The notes below the pieces were generated by a model, which saw only the letters and a list, made by a program, of their open reading frames with translations, made no database searches and was not told where the DNA came from. From positions 1 to 64,000 of the forward strand of contig NZ_JAKRYL010000005.1 in assembly GCF_023555415.1 (NCBI RefSeq): a stretch of DNA of 64,000 nt, written 5' to 3'. Positions 1 to 9,194 of this stretch are shown piece after piece. Positions within the stretch are counted from its first letter, which is position 1, and the number at the start of each line of letters is the position of its first letter. Source of the stretch: Halalkalibacter alkaliphilus. GTDB lineage: Bacteria > Bacillota > Bacilli > Bacillales > Bacillaceae_D. A program made the position numbers and the translations under genes.

Positions 1-40
1 ATCTCAAAAGGCGTACGGCGTGCGGAGCCATTGCCTTTCT
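1..40 (+). repeat. Dispersed hairpin repeat, copy cut by window edge
   Basis: The segment CTCAAAAGGCG followed by GGCGTGCGGAGCCATTGC matches the second stem arm and conserved tail of the repeat family also found near 8.9, 21.4, 22.6-23.0 and 44.4 kb. The first stem arm lies outside the window. Confidence 0.6.
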
Positions 41-140
41 TCCTCGAAAACCCTACTTTGACACTGTCACTTTTTTAAGTACTCAGATGCCTCTTATCTC
101 CCTTCATTATCTTTCACCCACTCCCTACAAACATACAACC

Positions 141-171
141 AAAAAGACGTGAGCACCTTACTCGCTCACGC
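141..171 (-). terminator. Terminator after uvrA
   Basis: On the minus strand a CGTGAGC / GCTCACG stem is followed by TCTTTTT, directly downstream of the uvrA stop. It is an intrinsic terminator for uvrBA. Confidence 0.8.
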
Positions 172-178
172 CTAAACA

Positions 179-3049
179 TCAAGTTGTCAGCTCTTTCTCC
201 CTAACTAGCTGATCCATCCGTTCTTTATCCCGCTCCAAGATCGGTTTTAAGTACTTTCCTGTGTAAGAGCCTTCGACTGCTGCAACATCTTCTGGTGTAC
301 CTTGTGCGACGAGCTGTCCGCCTTTGTCGCCACCTTCAGGTCCTAAGTCAATAATGTGGTCGACCGTTTTTATCACATCTAAATTGTGCTCAATAACAAG
401 GACAGTATCCCCATTATCCACGAGGCGTTGCAAAACTTTTAATAAGCGGTCAATGTCATCGACATGAAGGCCGGTTGTCGGCTCATCTAAAATATAAATC
501 GTCCGGCCTGTGGCACGTTTATGAAGTTGAGAGGCTAGTTTCACACGCTGCGCTTCCCCACCAGATAATGTCGTTGCTGGTTGACCAAGCCGGATATAGC
601 CTAGTCCTACGTCAACAAGAGTTTGAATCTTTCTATTGATCTTTGGAATGTTGGCGAAAAACTCTAATCCTTCTTCAACTGTCATTGCCAAAACATCAGC
701 GATCGTTTTGCCTTTATACGTGATATCTAGCGTTTCACGGTTGTAGCGCTTGCCCTCACAAACTTCGCATGGAACATACACATCAGGTAAGAAATGCATT
801 TCAATTTTAATAATTCCATCTCCACGGCATGCCTCACAGCGTCCGCCTTTTACATTGAAGCTAAAGCGTCCTTTTTTGTAGCCTCTCACTTTTGCTTCAT
901 TCGTAAGTGCAAATACATCTCGAATATCATCAAATAACCCCGTGTATGTAGCTGGATTTGACCGAGGCGTCCGTCCAATTGGAGATTGATCAATCTCAAT
1001 CACTTTATCAATTTGATCTAGTCCAACGATCTCTTTATGTTTGCCAGGCTTCTCTTTTGCTCTGTGGAGTTTTTGTGCTAACGATTTATAAACAATTTCA
1101 TTGATGAGTGTACTTTTCCCAGAGCCTGATACTCCCGTTACCGCCATAAAAACGCCCAGCGGGAAGGTTACAGAAACATTTTTTAAATTGTTTTCGCTCG
1201 CTTTTTTCACACTAAATGAACGTCCATCTGATTGTCTTCTTTCATTTGGAACTGGGATGAATTTTTTTCCCGATAAGTACTGACCTGTTAATGAATTGTC
1301 ATCCTTCATAATTTCTTCTGGTGTGCCCTGTGCGGTAATTTGCCCGCCATGAACACCTGCGCCTGGACCGATATCAATAATATAGTCAGCTGCAAGCATT
1401 GTATCTTCATCGTGCTCAACGACAATTAATGTATTTCCTAAATTACGCATATGTTCTAGCGTTTCAATTAAGCGGTCATTGTCGCGTTGATGCAATCCAA
1501 TCGATGGTTCATCTAAAATGTAGAGAACGCCCATTAACGAAGAACCGATTTGTGTGGCAAGACGAATTCGCTGAGCTTCTCCCCCGGATAATGTACCTGC
1601 CGAGCGGCTCAATGACAAATAGTCCAAACCTACGTTTATTAAAAACCCTAAACGATCATTGATTTCTTTTAAAATTAAGCGTGCGATCGCCATATCCTTT
1701 TCTGATAACTCAAGTTGTTCAAAATACACCTTCGCATCCTTAACAGAAAGGGAAGCGATTTGCCCTAAATGCTGACCGCCGATAAAGACAGCAAGCGCTT
1801 CTTTTTTCAGACGGTATCCTTTACAAGTCGGACAATGCTTATGCGTCATATATGCTTCCATTTGCTCACGAATATAATCTGAGCTTGTTTCTTTGTAGCG
1901 GCGGGCGACATTGTTGACGACCCCTTCAAATAGGACGAGGTTTTCGCGAATTTGGCCGAACTCATTTTCATAGCGGAAATAGATTCGCTCTTTCCCACTC
2001 CCGTATAAAACTTTATCAAACAGAGCTTCGGAAATTTGTTCAACAGGTATATCCATATCAATTTGATAATGTTCGCACACCGCTTCCAAAAGCTGCGGAT
2101 AATACTGTGAGCTCGTTGGCTCCCATGCCGCAATGGCATGCTCCTTTAGTGATTTGGCACGATCTGGAACGAGTAGATCTATATCAACTTCAAGCTTTGA
2201 CCCTAAGCCATCACATGAGGGACATGCTCCAAATGGACTGTTAAATGAAAACATTCGCGGCTCAAGCTCTGGAATCGAAAAGCCACACTCAGGACAAGCG
2301 TGATGCTGACTAAACAGCAGTTCCTCTTCGCCAATGACATCAACAAGCACACGTCCATCCACTAACGCAAGTGCTGACTCAAGAGAGTCCGCCAAGCGCG
2401 TCTCGATTCCTTCTTTAATGACAATTCGGTCGATAACGACTTCAATGCTATGTTTTTTGTTTTTATCGAGCTCAATTTCTTCCGCGATTTCACGCATTTC
2501 TCCGTCAACACGAACGCGAACATAACCTTGCTTTTTCATGTCTTCTAGTACTTTTACATGCGTCCCTTTACGACCTGAAACAAGCGGGGCAAGGATTTGC
2601 ATTTTCGTCCGCTCAGGATATTCAACGAGACGATCAACCATTTGCTGAATCGTTTGGGACTCAATTTCGATTCCATGCTTCGGACAAACCGGTTTCCCAA
2701 TTCGAGCATACAACAAACGCAAGTAATCAAAAATTTCCGTTACGGTACCGACCGTAGAACGAGGGTTTCGGCTTGTCGTTTTTTGGTCGATAGAAATGGC
2801 AGGTGATAAGCCTTCAATGGCATCGACATCTGGTTTATCCATTTGTCCTAGAAACTGGCGAGCATATGCAGAGAGTGACTCGACATAACGCCTCTGTCCT
2901 TCCGCATAAATCGTATCAAACGCAAGCGACGATTTCCCAGAACCCGACAAGCCTGTTAACACAACGAGCTTGTCACGTGGAATGGTTACGTCGATGTTCT
3001 TTAAATTATGGGAGCGCGCTCCTTTTACTACAATATTCTCTAATGCCAC
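179..3049 (-). CDS. uvrA: UvrABC excinuclease subunit A
   Basis: Damage-recognition ATPase of nucleotide excision repair, acting in the cytoplasm as a dimer with UvrB. The 956-residue length is normal for the family. Seen directly: two ABC ATPase modules, with Walker [10 protein letters not shown] near residue 33 and GVSGSGKST near 640; two LSGGEAQR signatures; and zinc-finger cysteines (CPEC...CPSC near 255-285 and CEAC...CEVC near 740-765). Translation starts at GTG (3047-3049), behind a GGGTGAGG-like site that overlaps the uvrB stop. It follows uvrB by 7 bp, so the two are one transcript, with a hairpin terminator just after the stop. Function is established for the family. Confidence 0.98.
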   Translation of the reverse strand: MALENIVVKGARSHNLKNIDVTIPRDKLVVLTGLSGSGKSSLAFDTIYAEGQRRYVESLSAYARQFLGQMDKPDVDAIEGLSPAISIDQKTTSRNPRSTVGTVTEIFDYLRLLYARIGKPVCPKHGIEIESQTIQQMVDRLVEYPERTKMQILAPLVSGRKGTHVKVLEDMKKQGYVRVRVDGEMREIAEEIELDKNKKHSIEVVIDRIVIKEGIETRLADSLESALALVDGRVLVDVIGEEELLFSQHHACPECGFSIPELEPRMFSFNSPFGACPSCDGLGSKLEVDIDLLVPDRAKSLKEHAIAAWEPTSSQYYPQLLEAVCEHYQIDMDIPVEQISEALFDKVLYGSGKERIYFRYENEFGQIRENLVLFEGVVNNVARRYKETSSDYIREQMEAYMTHKHCPTCKGYRLKKEALAVFIGGQHLGQIASLSVKDAKVYFEQLELSEKDMAIARLILKEINDRLGFLINVGLDYLSLSRSAGTLSGGEAQRIRLATQIGSSLMGVLYILDEPSIGLHQRDNDRLIETLEHMRNLGNTLIVVEHDEDTMLAADYIIDIGPGAGVHGGQITAQGTPEEIMKDDNSLTGQYLSGKKFIPVPNERRQSDGRSFSVKKASENNLKNVSVTFPLGVFMAVTGVSGSGKSTLINEIVYKSLAQKLHRAKEKPGKHKEIVGLDQIDKVIEIDQSPIGRTPRSNPATYTGLFDDIRDVFALTNEAKVRGYKKGRFSFNVKGGRCEACRGDGIIKIEMHFLPDVYVPCEVCEGKRYNRETLDITYKGKTIADVLAMTVEEGLEFFANIPKINRKIQTLVDVGLGYIRLGQPATTLSGGEAQRVKLASQLHKRATGRTIYILDEPTTGLHVDDIDRLLKVLQRLVDNGDTVLVIEHNLDVIKTVDHIIDLGPEGGDKGGQLVAQGTPEDVAAVEGSYTGKYLKPILERDKERMDQLVREKELTT

Positions 3050-3056
3050 CGTTTCC

Positions 3057-5039
3057 TCACCCTTCCGCTTTTAATTCAAGAACGAGGTCACGAAGTTCAG
3101 CTGCACGCTCGAAGTTCAATTCTCGCGCGGCCTCCTTCATTTCCTTTTCCATTCGTTCGATCATCGCTTGTCTTTCTTTCTTATTCAGCTTCTGTGCTGG
3201 TGCAGCTGTATAGTTTTCTTTACCATCGTCTTCCGCAACCAATGTTGCTTGAATGACGTCTGGAATTTTCTTTTGAATCGTCTTTGGTGTAATGCCATGC
3301 TTTTCATTATGTTCTTCTTGGATCGAGCGACGACGTTTTGTTTCTTCTAATGCTACGTTCATTGATTTTGTTATTTTGTCTGCATACATGATGACATGCC
3401 CATTTGCATTTCGTGCAGCACGACCAATCGTTTGAATCAGAGAACGATCGGAACGTAAAAATCCTTCTTTATCGGCATCTAAAATGGCGACAAGCGATAC
3501 TTCCGGAATGTCGAGACCTTCACGCAGCAGGTTAATTCCAACGAGTACATCAAACGTTCCCATCCGGAGCTGTCGAATAATCTCGATCCTCTCTAACGTT
3601 TTGATTTCCGAATGCAAATAGCGCACACGAATGCCTATTTCTTTTAAATAATCGGTTAAGTCCTCGGACATTTTTTTCGTCAACGTTGTGACAAGCACTC
3701 GTTCATTGCGTTCGACACGAGCGTGAATTTCTCCGATTAAATCATCAATCTGTCCTTCAATTGGACGAACATCAATCGTCGGATCAAGCAAGCCGGTAGG
3801 ACGAATGATTTGCTCAACCATTTTCGGTGTATGTTCAAGTTCATAAGGCCCAGGCGTTGCTGATACGTATACAGCTTGATGGACCTTTTTCTCAAACTCT
3901 TCAAACCGAAGAGGACGGTTATCAAGCGCTGATGGCAAGCGGAAGCCGTGATTAACAAGGACCTCTTTTCGAGCACGGTCCCCATTGTACATTCCTCTTA
4001 CTTGAGGAACCGTCACATGCGACTCATCCATAATAAGCAAAAAATCCTCTGGGAAGAAGTCAATAAGCGTATATGGCGTTGCCCCGGCTTCACGAAGCGT
4101 TAGATGGCGTGAATAGTTCTCAATGCCTGAGCAAAACCCCATCTCTGCCATCATCTCTATATCATAGCGCGTCCGTTGCTCTAGGCGCTGCGCCTCCAGC
4201 AGCTTCCCTTCTTCATGCAGCTCTTTTAACCGTTCCTCGAGCTCAACCTCAATGTTCGCGATTGCTTTTTTCAATTTTTCTTCGCGTGTAACGAAGTGGG
4301 ATGCTGGGAAGATCGCAATATGATTTCTCTCCCCTTTTATTTCTCCTGTAAGGGCATCAACTTCTGTCATCCGATCAATTTCATCACCAAAAAACTCAAC
4401 ACGAATACACTGCTCATCACGTGAAGCTGGAAAAATCTCAACAACATCGCCTCGCACACGGAATGTTCCACGCGTAAAATTAACATCATTGCGATCGTAC
4501 TGAATGTCAACTAGCTTACGAAGCAACTCATTTCGATCCATCTCCATCCCAACTCTGAGGGATACAACGAGTTCCCGGTATTCTTCTGGTGACCCTAAGC
4601 CGTAAATACAAGAGACACTGGCAATAATAATGACATCGTTACGCTCAAATAACGCACTCGTTGCAGAGTGACGAAGCTTATCAATTTCGTCATTAATGCT
4701 TGCATCCTTTTCAATAAAAGTATCCGAACTTGGCACATACGCTTCCGGCTGGTAGTAATCATAGTAGCTGACAAAGTATTCAACGGCGTTGTCAGGAAAA
4801 AATTCCTTAAACTCACTATAGAGCTGACCGGCAAGAGTTTTGTTATGAGCCATGATTAACGTAGGCTTGTTCACCTCTTTAATTACGTTCGACATCGTGA
4901 ACGTTTTTCCCGTTCCTGTTGCCCCCAACAATGTTTGATGCTTCTCTCCTTTTTTCAAACCTTCCACAATCTTTTTGATCGCTTCAGGCTGGTCCCCTTG
5001 CGGTTGATAGGCTGATACCAACTCAAACGTCTCACTCAA
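3057..5039 (-). CDS. uvrB: UvrABC excinuclease subunit B
   Basis: Helicase-like subunit that verifies damage handed over by UvrA and recruits UvrC. At 660 residues it is full length. Visible motifs: Walker A GATGTGKT near residue 40, the DNA-clamping beta-hairpin with [12 protein letters not shown] near 92-103, DESH (Walker B) near 340, helicase motif [11 protein letters not shown] near 540, and a C-terminal UVR domain (ERAAELRD) that contacts UvrC. The start is TTG at 5037-5039 with GGGAGG eight bases upstream. It is the first gene of uvrBA. A TATAAT -10 and a candidate SOS (LexA/DinR) box lie upstream, consistent with damage induction. Confidence 0.98.
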   Translation of the reverse strand: MSETFELVSAYQPQGDQPEAIKKIVEGLKKGEKHQTLLGATGTGKTFTMSNVIKEVNKPTLIMAHNKTLAGQLYSEFKEFFPDNAVEYFVSYYDYYQPEAYVPSSDTFIEKDASINDEIDKLRHSATSALFERNDVIIIASVSCIYGLGSPEEYRELVVSLRVGMEMDRNELLRKLVDIQYDRNDVNFTRGTFRVRGDVVEIFPASRDEQCIRVEFFGDEIDRMTEVDALTGEIKGERNHIAIFPASHFVTREEKLKKAIANIEVELEERLKELHEEGKLLEAQRLEQRTRYDIEMMAEMGFCSGIENYSRHLTLREAGATPYTLIDFFPEDFLLIMDESHVTVPQVRGMYNGDRARKEVLVNHGFRLPSALDNRPLRFEEFEKKVHQAVYVSATPGPYELEHTPKMVEQIIRPTGLLDPTIDVRPIEGQIDDLIGEIHARVERNERVLVTTLTKKMSEDLTDYLKEIGIRVRYLHSEIKTLERIEIIRQLRMGTFDVLVGINLLREGLDIPEVSLVAILDADKEGFLRSDRSLIQTIGRAARNANGHVIMYADKITKSMNVALEETKRRRSIQEEHNEKHGITPKTIQKKIPDVIQATLVAEDDGKENYTAAPAQKLNKKERQAMIERMEKEMKEAARELNFERAAELRDLVLELKAEG

Positions 5040-5077
5040 ACCGACTACCTCCCAACGAACTGTTCATAAGTAGAAGT

Positions 5078-5128
5078 ATTATACCATAGACTACCAGTTA
5101 CAAAGCAAATAATACGAACGTCTGTTTT
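5078..5128 (-). promoter_or_regulatory. uvrB promoter region with candidate SOS box
   Basis: On the minus strand TATAAT (5078-5083) is a clear sigma-A -10 about 40 bp ahead of the uvrB start. At 5115-5128 (read on the plus strand) CGAACGTCTGTTTT resembles the Bacillus LexA/DinR box CGAAC-N4-GTTYC, with the right half degraded. The -35 is not clear. SOS control of uvrBA is known in B. subtilis; control here is inferred. Confidence 0.5.
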
Positions 5129-5140
5129 ACTATTTTTTAT

Positions 5141-5176
5141 AAAAAACCTCAAAGATCAACGTAGATCTCTGAGGTT
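5141..5176 (-). terminator. Terminator after the DUF2187-like gene
   Basis: Minus strand: an AACCTCA.../...TGAGGTT stem with a pairing interior (GATC), followed by TTTTTT. It ends the small gene at 5190-5417 and separates it from uvrBA. Confidence 0.8.
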
Positions 5177-5189
5177 TCTAGTTTACTAT

Positions 5190-5417
5190 TTATTTTCCTT
5201 CTAAAATCTCGTGTGTTCTTTTGTAGTTCTTATGGTTCACAGCTGTTCTTGAATAAGGAAAATCTGCTTCTCTTCCTTTTACAGGGAACTCCAAAAACTC
5301 TGCCGCGACACTATTGTTATACACAGCAATTACTTTCATTTCCAGGCCATCATAAATGATTTTTTCATTTAGCACGGCTGCATTTTCATTTATTTTCTCT
5401 TCCTTTTCAAAAGCCAT
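5190..5417 (-). CDS. Small conserved protein, DUF2187-like
   Basis: Protein of 75 residues with no known role. The C-terminal stretch ending RTAVNHKNYKR resembles the VVNHKNYK signature I associate with the DUF2187 family (B. subtilis YkvS); the assignment is from memory and tentative. The protein is soluble, without signal peptide or membrane segment. I chose ATG at 5415-5417 because AGAGGA lies eight bases upstream; a GTG at 5438 would place that site inside the gene. It stands alone between uvrBA and csbA, with its own terminator. Confidence 0.7.
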   Translation of the reverse strand: MAFEKEEKINENAAVLNEKIIYDGLEMKVIAVYNNSVAAEFLEFPVKGREADFPYSRTAVNHKNYKRTHEILEGK

Positions 5418-5555
5418 AAACAAATTCCTCTTTTCCACTTAGTATTGTATCTTTTTAAGTATCCTTTTTAGTTTAAAATGACTATTCTACATGATCAAGT
5501 TATTTTTTACAGATTACTAGTTTTTCCATTTTGAGCACACTTTACGTAATATTCC

Positions 5556-5600
5556 CGAAAAAAAGAGAAAAGGCGGTGTCCCAAGACACCACCTTCTCTA
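5556..5600 (-). terminator. Terminator after csbA
   Basis: Minus strand: strong stem AGAAGGTGGTGTC / GACACCGCCTTTTCT with a TTGG loop and a following T-rich run, directly after the csbA stop. Confidence 0.85.
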
Positions 5601-5825
5601 TTACATTCCTTGTTTGTGCGTTAATCTTTTTTTTGCAACGATTAAGCCCACAATAAATGAGATTATGGCCAGCACCCCAACAAACCATGATTGCTGATGA
5701 ATTTGTAAAACAAATAAGACAATCATCCAAGTCACGATACAAGCACCTAGTATACTAAACGTAACTCTTGTGACAACAATCATTAAAAGAAACGGGATGA
5801 CGAGGGCAAGGACTAAGTCCAACAT
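5601..5825 (-). CDS. csbA: CsbA-like membrane protein
   Basis: Protein of 74 residues with two to three hydrophobic helices (roughly residues 2-18, 25-42 and 45-65) and a basic end (KKRLTHKQ). It resembles B. subtilis CsbA, a small general-stress membrane protein of unknown function, in size, the early FLLMIVVTRVTF segment and position next to uvrBA. The start is uncertain: ATG at 5823-5825 has AAGGAG 13 bases upstream, while TTG at 5835-5837 lies only one base from that site. No sigma-B promoter could be confirmed by eye. Confidence 0.75.
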   Translation of the reverse strand: MLDLVLALVIPFLLMIVVTRVTFSILGACIVTWMIVLFVLQIHQQSWFVGVLAIISFIVGLIVAKKRLTHKQGM

Positions 5826-5879
5826 CCGTCTGTTCAAGCTCCTTTTGCTCTTGCTAATTTTTCTTTTTTAAAATTCGAC

Positions 5880-7067
5880 CTATACGATCGAATCTTGCAA
5901 ATCGGCATCATCTTTTACTAATAATACACCAAGCTGGTGATGTTCCCCATCATAAAGAGCTCCTTTGGCAAATCGTACTTCTCCTTCATGGTTTAGAACA
6001 TCTACTTTAGCAAAAGCTGAATTGATTTGAAGTGCTTCATAAAAGCTTGTTTGATCAAATACTTCTTGACCGTTAATTCTAACAATCGTTTCCCCGACGA
6101 CAATATTCATTTTCTCAGCAGGGCTCCCTGGCAGAACGCCAAGAACGATACAGCCTTTTGTCTGGCTTGAGAAAAATGCAGGTAGCTTATCATCTTGTTT
6201 TTTCGCATAATAGAAAAGCAGCTCACGGCTTACGATAGCTAGTCCACCTAACAGAACTGCTAAAACAGGAACGAAATAACTTCCGACAGCCAGCAGGGCA
6301 AAGCCAACCCCTAAACCAATGACGCGAAGCCCCATCGCCCGAATCTGAATCTGAGGCAGTGTTCCTCTTACTCGCTGCTGAAAACCTATTAAAAACGGCA
6401 CAAGCACAGGTTGTAACCCTACATCAGCAACCGTTAAGACAGGCCAAAACGAGAAAGCAGGAATAATGCCTTCTGGTATAAAGAGGACAATTGGGACCAT
6501 CCAAAGTCTTTTGGCCAAATGTATGCCAACCCATTTACCACGTTTGCTTCGTTCAAGCAATGGTGACGTGTATACATGTCCATTCATACGAATCAAAAAT
6601 CCTTCCGCCAACGCCATGATCGCTAAGATGGATGCAGGGACGAAGATAGGAATTTGCGATAAGATGTCATACAAAGGCGTAAACGTTTCAACCTTACTTA
6701 ACAACGGATCAAAAGCGTATAAAAGCAAGACCGCACCGAGTACAAACGTCGGCGAGATCCAACGAAGCTGTGTTGTCAGCGCAAAGATAATATAAATAAT
6801 TGCAAGCACCGCAACAAATGGCAGTGTAATCGTCAGCCCTAACGCAATCGTGACGATTGATACACATACACCTAACAAAACCGCTGATAAAAATGGAATT
6901 GTAATATCAGCCATTCGCCCATACACTCTCGTATGAAACGAGAGTCGTTCTTTTTTTACGCGATGTCCAGAAAATAAATACACAGCAAACAGACCTATAT
7001 ACAATAGGGGGTTAATTAAAAAATAGACTAAAAGGATTCCAATACTTTGTAAAATGTCATTTAGCAT
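5880..7067 (-). CDS. minJ: MinJ-like division-site topology protein (PDZ)
   Basis: Membrane protein of 395 residues. In B. subtilis MinJ bridges DivIVA and MinD to keep division at mid-cell. Seen: several hydrophobic helices over residues 1-300 and a C-terminal PDZ-type domain with GVLPGSPAEKMNIVVGE near 320-335. The N-terminal segment with KKERLSFHTR matches MinJ as I remember it. I chose ATG at 7065-7067 because AAGGAG stands eight bases ahead; the longer frame back to 7160 runs into the upstream terminator hairpin. The neighbours (ctpB upstream, csbA downstream) match B. subtilis except that swrA is missing between ctpB and minJ. Confidence 0.88.
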   Translation of the reverse strand: MLNDILQSIGILLVYFLINPLLYIGLFAVYLFSGHRVKKERLSFHTRVYGRMADITIPFLSAVLLGVCVSIVTIALGLTITLPFVAVLAIIYIIFALTTQLRWISPTFVLGAVLLLYAFDPLLSKVETFTPLYDILSQIPIFVPASILAIMALAEGFLIRMNGHVYTSPLLERSKRGKWVGIHLAKRLWMVPIVLFIPEGIIPAFSFWPVLTVADVGLQPVLVPFLIGFQQRVRGTLPQIQIRAMGLRVIGLGVGFALLAVGSYFVPVLAVLLGGLAIVSRELLFYYAKKQDDKLPAFFSSQTKGCIVLGVLPGSPAEKMNIVVGETIVRINGQEVFDQTSFYEALQINSAFAKVDVLNHEGEVRFAKGALYDGEHHQLGVLLVKDDADLQDSIV

Positions 7068-7116
7068 AGTTGTATCTCCTTCAACTATTCTTCCTTTTAA
7101 CGTATCACATTTATGC

Positions 7117-7157
7117 AAAAAGGTACATCCTTCTTTGCGCGAAGGATGTACCTTTTT
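7117..7157 (-). terminator. Terminator after ctpB
   Basis: A near-perfect inverted repeat of about 16 bp per arm (AAGGTACATCCTTC / GAAGGATGTACCTT), with T-runs on both sides, sits between ctpB and minJ. It could act in both directions, but only the minus-strand genes abut it. Confidence 0.85.
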
Positions 7158-7186
7158 CATTCGACATTTATCGTTAAAATCCTTTT

Positions 7187-8656
7187 TTACTCATTCGTTT
7201 GTTCAAGTAGCAACTCAATCGCTCTTTGCAGCTGTTGGTCATTTTCTTTTTCACGAACAATTTCAACCGTACGTTGCTGAATCATCGATGCTGTCTCTTC
7301 ATCAATTTTCCCAGTAGGATCTAAGTCATTGGAACGTTGGAAGGCAATGACGGCAATTTCCGTCTGTTCACTAAAATAGCCGTCTGTTCTACCGGGTTCA
7401 TGTCCAAGACCTTTTAACATGACTTGAGCGTTTTTAATTTGCTCACTCATCATATCAAGACGCAACTCGCCTTCTTCTCCAATCGAAATGGGTGCTGTGT
7501 AGAAGTAATCTGGCTGCTTGACTTCAACGGTCGGCTTCACACCTTCTCCATTAATATCATTCCCAGCTGATGTTAACCATCTAAACAACGATAGTTTTAA
7601 CTCACTACCATCACCTAACTGAATCGTTTGTTGAACCGTGCCTTTTCCAAACGTTTGCTCTCCAACAACATCATACCCTCCGCCTTCAATTAAAGCAGCT
7701 GATAATATTTCTGATGCCGATGCAGAAGCACGGTCGGTCAATCCGATAATTGGGTATGGCTTTCGCTCATCTAAATTGGACATATAACGAATTTTTTCAC
7801 CTTCACGATTTTCAATTTGAACTATTGGTGTTCCACCAGGAATAATAAGCTTCCCAATGTCCTCTACCGCATTCAAGTAACCACCAGGGTTTCCACGCAC
7901 ATCGATAAGCAATCCATCGATTCCTTGGTCTTCAAGCGCTTCTAGCTTCTCTTTAAAACGATCAGCTGTATCTTCGGAGAATGACGTAATTTCAAGCAAA
8001 CCTAACGACTTCCCGTCACGCTCAATGACATCAGAACGGACCGTTTCAATCGGAATCAAGCCACGCTCGACTGGAATTTCAAACAGTTCACTTTGCCCAG
8101 CTCTTTCAATCGTTAACTTAACGATGGTCCCTTTTTCGCCGCGAATTTGCAGGACGGCTTCGTACAATGACAGACCTTCAATTGATTCTCCGTCAATTTC
8201 AATGATTTTATCATTTGGCTGAAGTCCAGCCCTCTCTGCTGGTGACTCACGGAAAGGAGCAACAATGGTTACTTTCCCGTCTGTCATACTGACTTCTGCC
8301 CCAATTCCTTCAAAATGCGATCCAAGTGACTCAACAAATTGAGTTGCCGTTTCTTGGTCCATATAAACGGAATAAGGGTCATCTAATGTCCGGAGCATCC
8401 CCTCAATCGCTCCTTCATATAACTCTTGCTCACTTATTTCATCGACATACTGTTCATGAATAATTCCTAAAGCTTTTTGGAACTTATCTAAAAGCCCCTT
8501 TTCCGTCAGTTCGGATTCTGCTTGTCCTCCATTTTCTGATACATCTGATGCAGCGGTATCCGTTTCAACACTAGGCTGCCCTGTCTGGAAATAAAAACCA
8601 AATGCACCTAATACTAATACGGCTGCTACGATCATAAGAATCTGTCTTTTGTTCAT
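7187..8656 (-). CDS. ctpB: S41 carboxyl-terminal processing protease, CtpB-like
   Basis: Exported serine protease of 489 residues. B. subtilis CtpB cleaves SpoIVFA in the intermembrane space to help activate sigma-K. Seen: N-terminal membrane anchor (about residues 5-22); a PDZ domain near 90-170 with AERAGLQPNDKI; the S41 core with nucleophile Ser in RASASASEIL and the partner Lys in GEQTFGKGTVQQ; and a C-terminal peptidoglycan-binding domain near 410-470 (LGHEPGRTDGYFSEQT). The start ATG at 8654-8656 gives an N-terminus MNKRQILMIVAAV that fits an anchor; GGGAG lies 11 bases upstream. A hairpin terminator follows. Confidence 0.92.
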   Translation of the reverse strand: MNKRQILMIVAAVLVLGAFGFYFQTGQPSVETDTAASDVSENGGQAESELTEKGLLDKFQKALGIIHEQYVDEISEQELYEGAIEGMLRTLDDPYSVYMDQETATQFVESLGSHFEGIGAEVSMTDGKVTIVAPFRESPAERAGLQPNDKIIEIDGESIEGLSLYEAVLQIRGEKGTIVKLTIERAGQSELFEIPVERGLIPIETVRSDVIERDGKSLGLLEITSFSEDTADRFKEKLEALEDQGIDGLLIDVRGNPGGYLNAVEDIGKLIIPGGTPIVQIENREGEKIRYMSNLDERKPYPIIGLTDRASASASEILSAALIEGGGYDVVGEQTFGKGTVQQTIQLGDGSELKLSLFRWLTSAGNDINGEGVKPTVEVKQPDYFYTAPISIGEEGELRLDMMSEQIKNAQVMLKGLGHEPGRTDGYFSEQTEIAVIAFQRSNDLDPTGKIDEETASMIQQRTVEIVREKENDQQLQRAIELLLEQTNE

Positions 8657-8785
8657 ATCCTTATCAACTCCCACTATATCTACAACTTCAATTATCGCAG
8701 CCAACCCAATCCTGTTTTTCGATCATAGAAAGGAGAAGGCAAAAATCTTAACGCTCTTCTTATCATGAAACGGAGTATTATTCTA

Positions 8786-8827
8786 GAGGGCATTGAAAAG
8801 GTTGATTTGTACCTTTTCAGTGCCCTC
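8786..8827. repeat. Hairpin repeat of the GAGGGCA-TTGAAAAGGT type
   Basis: Arms GAGGGCATTGAAAAGGT and ACCTTTTCAGTGCCCTC (one mismatch) face each other across 8 bases. Related stems with CTGAAAAAGGT / ACCTTTTCAG arms occur at 28535-28562, and relics at about 8936-8976 and 28600-28650. It is not obviously a terminator for any neighbouring gene. Confidence 0.65.
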
Positions 8828-8863
8828 TAACAATGAGCGAAACCGTTGCAATTTTTAAATGCT

Positions 8864-8914
8864 TGCTATGAGTGGGTTTCTCATAGCAGGCGCGCAACGT
8901 GTGTAGCCATTGCG
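8864..8914 (+). repeat. Dispersed hairpin repeat, copy 2
   Basis: A TGCTATGAG / CTCATAGCA stem is followed by GGCGCGCAACGTG and TAGCCATTGC. The stem differs from other copies but still pairs, while the tail is conserved. The rest of the 8657-9153 gap shows no open frame with a credible start. Confidence 0.65.
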
Positions 8915-9153
8915 GCTTCCTTGATTCACTTTCAAGAGGTTTTTCAGTGAACTCTGATTTGTCCCTTTTTCAGTGTCTTCATTCTAACCTATGCTTTTTT
9001 TACTATATTATGTTTTCGTATTCCCTTCATTTTAGTCAAAGATCGTAAATAAGTCAAAGCACACTAAAGACGAAAACCGTCGCCACGAAAGGGATGTTTA
9101 TAATGTGTAAAAATAAGGAGATTTATGGAAAATAAGTGAAAAGTTCATACTAC

Positions 9154-9186
9154 TAAAAAAAATGATGTATCCAAATTGAATACACC
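9154..9186 (-). terminator. Terminator after the diguanylate cyclase
   Basis: Minus strand: GTGTATTC / GGATACAT stem with an AATTT loop, then a run of T residues, starting a few bases after the stop of the upstream gene. Confidence 0.7.
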
Positions 9187-9194
9187 TTTTGATC

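Noticed and set aside
8657-9153. Mobile element or insertion sequence at 8.7-9.1 kb
   Set aside because: Hairpin repeats are present, but no transposase frame or paired terminal repeats with target duplication could be found.
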